Positions 1 to 4,923 of a stretch of DNA of 6,407 nt are shown here, piece by piece. The position numbers were made by a program, and so were the translations under genes. The DNA lies in assembly GCA_002308515.1 (NCBI GenBank), contig DBVN01000086.1:1-6407 (forward strand), written 5' to 3'. Numbering within the stretch: the first letter of the stretch is position 1; each line of letters begins with the position of its first letter. The notes under the pieces were generated by a model, which was not told the origin of the DNA, did no database searches, and saw only the letters and a program-made list of their open reading frames with translations. Origin of the DNA: Verrucomicrobia bacterium UBA1263. GTDB lineage: Bacteria > Verrucomicrobiota > Verrucomicrobiia > Limisphaerales > UBA1412.

Positions 1-321
1 CGTCTGGAAGCCCTGCGCGAATCCGATGCCATCCTGCGTGAGGAGTTTGCCAAGAACGGCTTAGCCGGCAAAGTCTGGCAGTACTTCACCATCGTGCCTG
101 ACTATAAATCCACCGGTGTCCGCGACGGCAAACGTCTGTGGGATTGGCCGGTCATCATCCGTGCCGTCAATACCCGTGATGCCATGACCGCTACCGTGGA
201 AAACGTTCCTTTTGAACTGCTGCAGCACATCACTCAGCGCATCCTCACCGAAGTCAAAGGCGTGAACCGCGTCCTCTTTGACCTCTCGCCGAAACCTTGC
301 GCCACCATCGAGTGGGAATAG
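1..321 (+). CDS. guaA: GMP synthase (glutamine-hydrolysing), C-terminal part, truncated by the window edge
   Basis: GMP synthase converts XMP to GMP in the cytoplasm, using ATP and ammonia from glutamine, as the last step of guanine nucleotide synthesis. Only the final 106 residues are present, open at the 5' edge. They match the C-terminal dimerisation/XMP-binding domain: an IVPDYKSTGVRDGKR strand-loop, then WPVIIRAVNTRDAMTA, an ELLQHITQRILTEVKGVNRV helix region, and the family's hallmark C-terminus KPCATIEWE directly before a TAG stop. The glutaminase and ATP-pyrophosphatase domains lie upstream, outside the window. A strong intrinsic terminator begins about 35 bp after the stop, so guaA probably ends its transcript there and is not co-transcribed with the accessory genes that follow. 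The family assignment is very secure. Confidence 0.96.
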   Translation, partial: RLEALRESDAILREEFAKNGLAGKVWQYFTIVPDYKSTGVRDGKRLWDWPVIIRAVNTRDAMTATVENVPFELLQHITQRILTEVKGVNRVLFDLSPKPCATIEWE

Positions 322-354
322 GCCGGTAAATACTAATAACCTTTTCTGAACAAC

Positions 355-387
355 AACTCCCCTGCCCACGCGGGGGAGTTTTTCTTT
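355..387 (+). terminator. Rho-independent terminator after guaA (start of module R1)
   Basis: Perfect 8-bp arms, AACTCCCC at 355-362 and GGGGAGTT at 373-380, enclose a 10-nt loop. A T-rich tail (TTT C TTT) follows. This is a standard intrinsic terminator for guaA. The same terminator recurs at 1965-1995 after the methyltransferase as part of a longer duplicated module. Confidence 0.85.
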
Positions 388-458
388 ATATAACCTCTTG
401 CCTTATTGCACAATATCTGTTACTTTCTCTTTGTCACTTCCTCGCGGCATGTGCCACT
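357..458 (+). repeat. Intergenic direct repeat copy R1 (terminator + promoter + leader)
   Basis: This ~102-bp segment recurs at 1965-2066 at roughly 90% identity by eye. Differences are scattered substitutions (mostly transitions) and two compensating 1-nt indels. The shared block runs from the terminator stem through an AT-rich middle to a conserved TTCCTCGCGGCATGTGCCACT segment. It separates guaA from the GIY-YIG gene. The copies diverge quickly beyond 458/2066, just before the first downstream ATG in each case. No transposase or long terminal inverted repeat accompanies it. Confidence 0.9.
398..426 (+). promoter_or_regulatory. Candidate sigma70-type promoter in R1 for the GIY-YIG gene
   Basis: TTGCCT (398-403) and TACTTT (421-426) are spaced by 17 bp, and a TG lies one base upstream of the -10 as in an extended -10. 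The same arrangement is kept in R2 (TTGCCT-17-TATTTT). The predicted start near 433 would place the hairpin at 438-464 at the very 5' end of the mRNA. Each box matches the consensus at only 4 of 6 positions, and the organism's promoter code is unknown. Confidence 0.4.
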
Positions 459-464
459 GAGGAA
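438..464 (+). promoter_or_regulatory. Leader hairpin at the 3' end of R1
   Basis: The lower stem TTCCTC (438-443) pairs with GAGGAA (459-464). Above a small internal loop, GGC and GCC close an ATGT tetraloop (447-453). The right arm is a Shine-Dalgarno-like GAGGA that abuts an ATG opening only a five-codon ORF. R2 forms an equivalent hairpin with a different lower stem, and a related sequence follows uvrA at 4628-4655. There is no T-run after it on either strand, so it is unlikely to be a terminator. A 5' stabiliser or regulatory leader is possible but unproven. Confidence 0.5.
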
Positions 465-495
465 TGAAAAAAAATAAATAAAGCATATATATTTC

Positions 496-1161
496 ATGAC
501 AACAGGTTATATTTATATCATGACGAATCCGTCCTTTGAGGAATACGTCAAAATAGGTTATGCAACGGATGTAGAACAACGGCGAGATGATCTAAATAGC
601 AGTTCGGCAGTACCGTTTGCATTTCGTATATATGCTACATACGAAGTGGACTCGGAGCTTTCCGATAAAAAATTGCACACGATTCTGGACAAGCTAAATC
701 CGAATCTACGTGCTACTGAAGAAATTGATGGGAAAATACGAAAACGAGAGTTCTACGCTATGACACCTGAAGATGCTTATGAAATTCTGGAAGCAATTGC
801 AGGAATTCATGGCTATGAAAACCGTCTGAGAAAGCGGGAGCCTACTGCTGAAGAACAGGAAGATGAAGAAATAGCACAGGAAATTACCGAGGTTCATCGA
901 GAACGCATAGCGCCGCCATTTACGTTTTCAATGTGTAATATCAACAAAGGTGAGGAAATCGAATTTTGGTATAACAAGACAAAACCATCTGGAATCACAT
1001 GTACCGTTGCCGACGATAGACATGTTGAGTATAACGGTGAGATCCTTTCATTGAGTGCCTTAGCACAACGTCTGCTAGAACGGCCTGTGGTACATGGCCC
1101 AAGGCATTTCAAATACAAAGGTGAATGGCTGAATGATATCCGTCATAGATGTGGAAATTGA
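496..1161 (+). CDS. GIY-YIG superfamily protein (T5orf172/MUG113-like) with a C-terminal RAMA/DUF4357-like domain
   Basis: The 221-residue protein appears to have two parts joined by a charged linker. Residues 4-90 look like the T5orf172/MUG113 branch of the GIY-YIG nuclease fold: GYIYIM (4-9), YVKIGYA (17-23), arginines 29-30, KLHTIL with His61, and KREFYAM with Glu85 in the position where GIY-YIG enzymes carry the metal-binding glutamate. Residues 112-137 are a Glu/Arg-rich, probably coiled linker. Residues 140-218 (PFTFSM, VADDRHVEYNGE, SLSALAQRLL, GPRHFKYKGEWLNDIR) resemble small domains appended to restriction or modification proteins (RAMA/DUF4357-like); that label is tentative. The chosen ATG has no Shine-Dalgarno, but it sits immediately before the conserved first strand. 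Base composition is visibly AT-richer than the neighbouring genes, which suggests later acquisition. DNA binding or cleavage is inferred; the substrate is unknown. Confidence 0.8.
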   Translation: MTTGYIYIMTNPSFEEYVKIGYATDVEQRRDDLNSSSAVPFAFRIYATYEVDSELSDKKLHTILDKLNPNLRATEEIDGKIRKREFYAMTPEDAYEILEAIAGIHGYENRLRKREPTAEEQEDEEIAQEITEVHRERIAPPFTFSMCNINKGEEIEFWYNKTKPSGITCTVADDRHVEYNGEILSLSALAQRLLERPVVHGPRHFKYKGEWLNDIRHRCGN

Positions 1162-1224
1162 ATACTTCATATCCATTGCCATGCTAGATGCTCCTAAAAA
1201 ATGGCATAATAAATTTTCATATCT

Positions 1225-1950
1225 ATGAATTACCCATTGAGCAAAAAATATGATACGCCGGAGTTGATGGCAAAGATCATGGGGCCCAATCCCCTGAAAC
1301 TGGAAGAAGAACTGTTGAGCGGTCATCGCATCCCCGCGGGTGGTGTGGTCTGTGACTTGGGCAGCGGACAGGGACTGACCAGCGTATTCCTGGCCAAGGA
1401 ATACGGATTCAAAGTATTCGCCGCGGACCTCTGGAGCGATCCGAAAGATAACCGTGAGTTTTTTGATCAAATGGGATTGTCTCCGGATCAGATCATCCCC
1501 GTCAAAGCCGACGCGGCCGCGCTCCCGTTCGACAAAGAATTTTTCGACGCGGTCGTTACCACCGATTCATATAACTACTTCGGACGGGATCCGGAATACC
1601 TGGACAGCAAACTGCTGCCCTTTGTCAAGCCGGGCGGATACATCTACATCGCGATCCCCGGCATGAAACAGGACCTTCACAAAAATCTGCCGCCAGAATT
1701 GCTTCTGTCCTGGACACCCGAACAGCTGGAATATCTGCGTGACACGTCATACTGGACCCAGACCGTCAGCCAATGCCGCGGAGCCGAGGTGCTCTCTGTC
1801 TCCGAAATGGAATCCAACGAAGAAGTGTGGGCAGACTGGCTGAAACAGGAAAACGAATACGCCGTCAATGACCGGAAATCCATGGAGGCCGGCGGCGGTA
1901 AATACCTGAACTTTATCAAAATCATCCTGCGAAAACATACACAGCCCTGA
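1225..1950 (+). CDS. Class I SAM-dependent methyltransferase, substrate unknown
   Basis: The 241-residue cytoplasmic protein has a Rossmann-fold methyltransferase core. Motif I is VVCDLGSGQG (41-50), which binds SAM. Asp68 (FAADLW) is the acidic residue expected to contact the ribose. KADAAALPF (94-102) carries the Asp that contacts adenine. FDAVVTTDSYNYFG (107-120) is motif IV, and a VKPGGYIYIAIPG strand-turn follows near 133-146. The layout matches the ubiquinone/sarcosine-type Methyltransf_11/25 families that act mainly on small molecules. No DNA-methyltransferase catalytic motif (NPPY, or PC with ENV) is present. The ATG lies 63 bp after the GIY-YIG stop with no terminator between them, so the two may be co-transcribed. 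No clear Shine-Dalgarno is seen. A terminator follows 15 bp after the stop. The last ~100 bp recur as a broken copy at 4662-4766. Confidence 0.88.
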   Translation: MNYPLSKKYDTPELMAKIMGPNPLKLEEELLSGHRIPAGGVVCDLGSGQGLTSVFLAKEYGFKVFAADLWSDPKDNREFFDQMGLSPDQIIPVKADAAALPFDKEFFDAVVTTDSYNYFGRDPEYLDSKLLPFVKPGGYIYIAIPGMKQDLHKNLPPELLLSWTPEQLEYLRDTSYWTQTVSQCRGAEVLSVSEMESNEEVWADWLKQENEYAVNDRKSMEAGGGKYLNFIKIILRKHTQP

Positions 1951-1964
1951 TTTCCACGCACCAC

Positions 1965-1995
1965 CTCCCCTGCCCGCGCGGGGGAGTTTGTTTTT
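1965..1995 (+). terminator. Rho-independent terminator after the methyltransferase (start of module R2)
   Basis: Arms CTCCCC (1965-1970) and GGGGAG (1981-1986) enclose a GC-rich 10-nt loop, followed by TTTGTTTTT. This is the second copy of the terminator found after guaA, with a shorter stem because the outer AA/TT pairs are lost. It should end the GIY-YIG-methyltransferase transcript. Confidence 0.82.
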
Positions 1996-2006
1996 CATAT
2001 AACCTC

Positions 2007-2035
2007 TTGCCTTATTGTATAATATCTGTTATTTT
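2007..2035 (+). promoter_or_regulatory. Candidate sigma70-type promoter in R2 for the uvrA-like gene
   Basis: TTGCCT (2007-2012), a 17-bp spacer and TATTTT (2030-2035), preceded by TG at 2027-2028, are preserved from R1. A perfect TATAAT at 2018-2023 also exists but has no good -35 upstream. In R1 the matching bases are CACAAT, so the conserved pair is preferred. The predicted start near 2042 lies just ahead of the leader hairpin. Confidence 0.4.
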
Positions 2036-2044
2036 CTCCTTGTC

Positions 2045-2072
2045 GTTCCTCGCGGCATGTGCCACTTGGGAC
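2045..2072 (+). promoter_or_regulatory. Leader hairpin at the 3' end of R2
   Basis: GTTCC (2045-2049) pairs with GGGAC (2068-2072), including one G-U pair. GGC/GCC with an ATGT loop forms the tip, as in R1. The lower right arm differs in sequence from R1 but still pairs, which hints that the structure itself is maintained. It lies about 60 nt upstream of the preferred uvrA start. Confidence 0.45.
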
Positions 2073-2118
2073 ATGTATGAATTTTGAAGGCAGGGCAGCA
2101 ATGAAGCAGAAAACAAAT

Positions 2119-2124
2119 AAGGGA
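2119..2124 (+). promoter_or_regulatory. Shine-Dalgarno AAGGGA that decides the uvrA-like start
   Basis: AAGGGA ends 6 nt before the ATG at 2131. It is the only well-placed ribosome binding site among the in-frame candidates (GTG 2059, ATG 2077, ATG 2101, ATG 2131). ATG 2101 has weaker purine runs upstream (GAAGG, CAGGG) and remains possible. Confidence 0.6.
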
Positions 2125-2130
2125 TATGAT

Positions 2131-4626
2131 ATGGATCAGCCAAAGAAAATTGAGGTCAGAGGGGCACGTGTCCACAACTTGAAAAACATCAACGTGGATA
2201 TTCCGCTTCACGGGATTGTCGGAATCGCAGGCGTATCCGGTTCGGGCAAATCGTCACTCGCTTTGGGCGTGCTTTACGCGGAAGGTTCAAGGAGATACCT
2301 GGAATCCCTTTCGACCTATACCAGAAGGCGGATGACGCAGGCCTCAAGAGCCGATGTGGACGAAGTGCTTTATGTTCCCGCGTCCCTTGCTCTGCAGCAG
2401 AGACCAGGTGTTCCGGGCATCCGCTCTACATTTGGCACCGGTACGGAACTTCTGAATAGTCTTCGCCTGATGTTCTCCCGGCTTTCTTCGCACCGCTGTC
2501 CGAACGGTCACTATGTAAAACCGGGATTTCAAGTGGCACTGATGCAGGAGATCATCTGTCCGGAATGTGGAGAACATTTTTATGGACCCGGAGCGGAAGA
2601 ACTCGCCTTTAATTCACAGGGAGCATGTAAGTGCTGCGGGGGAACCAGTACAGTCAAAACGGTGGACCGAAGCACGCTGGTTCCGGATGAGAATATCTCC
2701 ATTGACGACGGTGCCGTTGCTCCGTGGAATTCCCTGATGTGGTCGCTGATGACTGATGTCTGCAGGGCGATGGGTGTGCGGACGGATATTCCGTTCAAAG
2801 ACCTGACGGATCAGGAAAAAGAGATCGTCTATGATGGTCCTATGGAAAAGAAACATATCTTCTACCGGCCCAAAAAGGCGGATACAGCAACTGCTGGAGA
2901 AATGGATTTCACCTATTACAGTGCTACTGCCACAGTGCTGAACGCTCTGAATAAAGTAAAAGACGAAAAGGGCATGAAGCGCGTGGAGAAATTCCTCAAA
3001 GAGGATATCTGCCCGGAGTGCCACGGAACCCGGTTGTCGGAGGAAGCCAGAGCTCCGAGGCTGATGGAGATATCCCTTGATCAAGCCTGCCAAATGACCC
3101 TGAAGGACTCGATCGAATGGGTAAAGAAAGTTCCGGCTTCTCTGCCGAAAGAGATGCGTCCGATGGCAAAAAACATCAGCGAGTCCTATCTGGAAGTGGC
3201 GGCACGGTTGATGGATTTGGGGCTTGGATATCTGACACTGGATCGGGCATCCTCAACCCTCTCTACCGGCGAAAGGCAGCGGATGCAGCTGGCCCGCGCG
3301 GTACGCAACAGAACAACCGGTATTTTGTATGTTCTGGACGAGCCTTCCATCGGGCTGCATCCGGCAAATATTGTTGGACTGAATGGCGTGATGCATGACC
3401 TGGTAAGAGACGGCAACTCTGTTCTGCTGGTTGATCATGACACACAGATCCTGAAGGAATCGGACTGGCTCATTGAGATGGGACCGGAAGCGGGAGAAAA
3501 GGGCGGGACGGTCATCGCTGAAGGAACCGTTGAAGAGATAGAAAGAAACAACGTTTCCATCATCGGAAAGTATCTCTCCGGAAAACAGAATCCCATAAGG
3601 CACGGCACAGGTCATTACACCTCCCATCACGGCGAGATCCGGATGAAAACCGGTCAGATCCACACAGTCAAACCGCTGTCGATCCGTATTCCGAAGAACG
3701 AACTGACGGTTATCACCGGTGTGTCGGGATCGGGTAAAACCACTTTGATTCTTGAAAGCCTTGTCCCGGCGCTTGATGCTTTCTGCAATGGGAAGAAAAT
3801 GCCGGAGCATATCAGATCAATTAAAGCAGAAGGCATTAAGCATGTGAAACTGATCGACGCAACACCCATCGGTATCAACGTCCGTTCTACGATCGCCACT
3901 TATGCAAATGTCCATGACGAGCTGCGGAAAATTTACGCAAAGACGAAACCCGCAAAACAGCTGGGATACAAAGCCGGAGACTTTTCCTATAATACCGGAT
4001 CACTTCGATGCCCGGTCTGTGATGGAACAGGGCAGATTTCTCTGGACGTTCAGTTTTTGCCAGATGTAGATATCCCATGCCCGGACTGTCACGGTTCACG
4101 CTATAGTAAGGATGCCAAAAAGATACGCTATAAAAACAAATCCGGCGAGGAACGTTCCTTGCCGGAACTGATGGATATGGATGTCAATACTGCGCTCGGC
4201 TTCTGTGGCGAAATGAAAACCGTAAAATCAAGACTGGAAATCCTCTGCGACCTCGGGCTTGGTTATTTGACACTTGGAGAAGAAACACCGGGGCTCTCCG
4301 GAGGCGAGGCACAAAGACTAAAGCTTGCGTCTGAAATGGGTAAACAGCAGGATGATTCTGTTTTCGTTTTTGACGAGCCGACTATTGGACTGCACCCGAA
4401 GGACGTAGAAACACTTCTGAATGTCTTTCAAACACTGATCGATCACGGTGCGACTATCATTGTGATAGAACACGATCTGGATGTGATCCGCTCCGCTGAC
4501 TACATCATTGATATGGGACCGGACGGCGGTTCCGCTGGCGGAGAGGTAGTCTTTACCGGAACACCAGAAGAAATCATAAACTGCGCGGCTTCAAAGACCG
4601 GTCAATACCTCAGACAATACAGATGA
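2131..4626 (+). CDS. UvrA-like ABC ATPase, class II type lacking the UvrB-binding domain
   Basis: The 831-residue protein has the tandem ABC layout of excinuclease subunit A but is about 110 residues short of canonical UvrA (~940). First half: Walker A GVSGSGKS (34-41); a zinc module C143/C146/C166/C169; an insertion-domain-like segment; CPECHGTRL (294-302); a degenerate signature LSTGERQR (377-384); Walker B LDEPSIGLHP (402 on); His436. Second half: Walker A GVSGSGKT (530-537); zinc cysteines C627/C630/C650/C653; an intact signature LSGGEAQR (722-729); Walker B FDEPTIGLHP (747 on); His781. From C123 to the first zinc cysteine is 20 residues, where E. coli UvrA has about 130, so the UvrB-binding domain is missing. 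Known class II UvrAs (UvrA2, DrrC-type) are linked to tolerance of DNA-binding drugs or damage independently of UvrB. The start at 2131 is set by its Shine-Dalgarno and the usual N-terminus (IEVRGARVHNLKN); starts at 2101 or 2059 would add 10 or 24 residues. Confidence 0.93.
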   Translation: MDQPKKIEVRGARVHNLKNINVDIPLHGIVGIAGVSGSGKSSLALGVLYAEGSRRYLESLSTYTRRRMTQASRADVDEVLYVPASLALQQRPGVPGIRSTFGTGTELLNSLRLMFSRLSSHRCPNGHYVKPGFQVALMQEIICPECGEHFYGPGAEELAFNSQGACKCCGGTSTVKTVDRSTLVPDENISIDDGAVAPWNSLMWSLMTDVCRAMGVRTDIPFKDLTDQEKEIVYDGPMEKKHIFYRPKKADTATAGEMDFTYYSATATVLNALNKVKDEKGMKRVEKFLKEDICPECHGTRLSEEARAPRLMEISLDQACQMTLKDSIEWVKKVPASLPKEMRPMAKNISESYLEVAARLMDLGLGYLTLDRASSTLSTGERQRMQLARAVRNRTTGILYVLDEPSIGLHPANIVGLNGVMHDLVRDGNSVLLVDHDTQILKESDWLIEMGPEAGEKGGTVIAEGTVEEIERNNVSIIGKYLSGKQNPIRHGTGHYTSHHGEIRMKTGQIHTVKPLSIRIPKNELTVITGVSGSGKTTLILESLVPALDAFCNGKKMPEHIRSIKAEGIKHVKLIDATPIGINVRSTIATYANVHDELRKIYAKTKPAKQLGYKAGDFSYNTGSLRCPVCDGTGQISLDVQFLPDVDIPCPDCHGSRYSKDAKKIRYKNKSGEERSLPELMDMDVNTALGFCGEMKTVKSRLEILCDLGLGYLTLGEETPGLSGGEAQRLKLASEMGKQQDDSVFVFDEPTIGLHPKDVETLLNVFQTLIDHGATIIVIEHDLDVIRSADYIIDMGPDGGSAGGEVVFTGTPEEIINCAASKTGQYLRQYR

Positions 4627-4627
4627 C

Positions 4628-4655
4628 CATTCCTCGCCGCAAAGATGAAGGAATG
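4628..4655 (+). repeat. Inverted repeat after uvrA, related to the R1/R2 leader hairpin
   Basis: Perfect 7-bp arms, CATTCCT (4628-4634) and AGGAATG (4649-4655), begin 2 nt after the uvrA stop. No T-run follows, so it is a poor terminator. The left side TTCCTCGCCGCA (4630-4641) matches 11 of 12 bases of the R1/R2 hairpin (TTCCTCGCGGCA at 438-449 and 2046-2057). The right side AGGAATGA matches R1 at 460-467 exactly. It therefore looks like a third, partial copy of the module's 3' end and brackets uvrA together with R2. Confidence 0.6.
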
Positions 4656-4661
4656 ATCCAG

Positions 4662-4766
4662 GACTGACTGAAACAGGAAAACGAATACGCCGTCAATGAC
4701 CGAAAATCAATGGAAGCGGCGGCGGTAAATACCTGAACTTTATCAAAATCATTCTGAGAAAACACA
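4662..4766 (+). pseudogene. Broken duplicate of the methyltransferase 3' end
   Basis: About 105 bp repeat the methyltransferase gene from 1834 to about 1938, with roughly six substitutions and one deleted base by eye. In the register of the parent, the Trp codon of DWLKQENEY is TGA instead of TGG. A one-base loss in the GGCGGCGG run (near 4718) then shifts the frame. No start codon or upstream methyltransferase sequence remains, so it cannot encode a working enzyme. Similarity fades after the AGAAAACAC stretch, before the parental stop. It shows that a methyltransferase copy once lay downstream of the present uvrA position. Confidence 0.9.
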
Positions 4767-4771
4767 ACATG

Positions 4772-4801
4772 ACTCTGTGTTGATCCGTGTCCATCCGTGG
4801 T
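4772..4801 (+). repeat. Three short tandem units of about 10 bp, consensus like ATCCGTG
   Basis: Units ACTCTGTGTT (4772-4781), GATCCGTGTC (4782-4791) and CATCCGTGGT (4792-4801) follow one another without gaps. Phrases of the form ATCYGTGTCCATCYGTGGTT are familiar as dispersed short repeats in many bacterial genomes, from general recollection. Their function is unclear. Confidence 0.5.
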
Positions 4802-4808
4802 TCTATTA

Positions 4809-4869
4809 GATCCGGCGGTTGACGGATCCGCGGTAAAGTTTTAGACTGATGTTCAGCCGCGGCCGGATC
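4809..4869 (+). repeat. Long imperfect inverted repeat upstream of the GH109 gene
   Basis: GATCCGGC (4809-4816) is perfectly complementary to GCCGGATC (4862-4869). The stem continues as GGTTGA (4817-4822) against TCAGCC (4853-4858), with one G-U pair and a 3-nt bulge, giving about 14 pairs. The apical part holds the palindrome CGGATCCG (4823-4830). The structure overlaps the promoter candidate at 4819-4847. No T-run follows, so a terminator role is unlikely. Confidence 0.5.
4819..4847 (+). promoter_or_regulatory. Candidate sigma70-type promoter of the GH109 gene
   Basis: TTGACG (4819-4824), a 17-bp spacer and TAGACT (4842-4847) match 5 of 6 and 4 of 6 consensus bases. Transcription would start near 4854 and leave a leader of about 70 nt. 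It is the best -35/-10 pair seen in the intergenic stretch and faces the GH109 gene. Confidence 0.45.
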
Positions 4870-4881
4870 AGTATGTACTGA
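4868..4881 (+). promoter_or_regulatory. Small dyad, possible operator for the GH109 gene
   Basis: TCAGTA (4868-4873) and TACTGA (4876-4881) are perfect inverted 6-mers separated by TG. The site lies about 15 bp after the predicted transcription start, where a repressor could block transcription. No regulator gene is in the window, and short dyads arise by chance. Confidence 0.3.
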
Positions 4882-4923
4882 GGGCTGCCAAGAATAAGAA
4901 TTTTCAGCTGGATACAAATCACA

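Larger units (their letters stand above)
1965..2066 (+). repeat. Intergenic direct repeat copy R2
   Basis: This is the second copy of the ~102-bp module at 357-458, offset by 1,608 bp. It carries the same order of parts: terminator, AT-rich promoter-like middle, leader hairpin. The in-frame GTG at 2059 that could extend the uvrA reading frame lies inside this repeat, which argues that it is not a genuine start. Confidence 0.9.

Noticed and set aside
309..336. GCCGGTAAATAC after guaA, similar to GGCGGTAAATAC in the methyltransferase tail, as a third junction
   Set aside because: The match is about 11-12 bases with no flanking similarity, so chance is the simpler explanation.
464..481. ATG right after a GAGGA sequence in R1, as an alternative start or leader peptide
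   Set aside because: The frame stops after five codons (MKKNK), and the GAGGA abuts the ATG with no spacing. It is not in frame with the GIY-YIG gene and has no attenuator-like features.
1177..1206. TGCCAT...ATGGCA inverted repeat between the GIY-YIG gene and the methyltransferase
   Set aside because: The arms are only 6 bp with an 18-nt AT-rich loop and no T-run follows, so neither a terminator nor an operator can be supported.
2059..2130. Upstream GTG/ATG starts that lengthen the UvrA-like protein by up to 24 residues
   Set aside because: The GTG lies inside the duplicated noncoding module. The extra residues do not resemble a UvrA N-terminus, and the ATG at 2131 has the best-placed Shine-Dalgarno. 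ATG 2101 is not fully excluded.
357..4656. Integron-like cassette array
   Set aside because: The repeated modules lack the paired RYYYAAC/GTTRRRY core sites of attC, and no integrase gene or attI is visible. The repeats also carry a terminator and a promoter, unlike integron cassettes.
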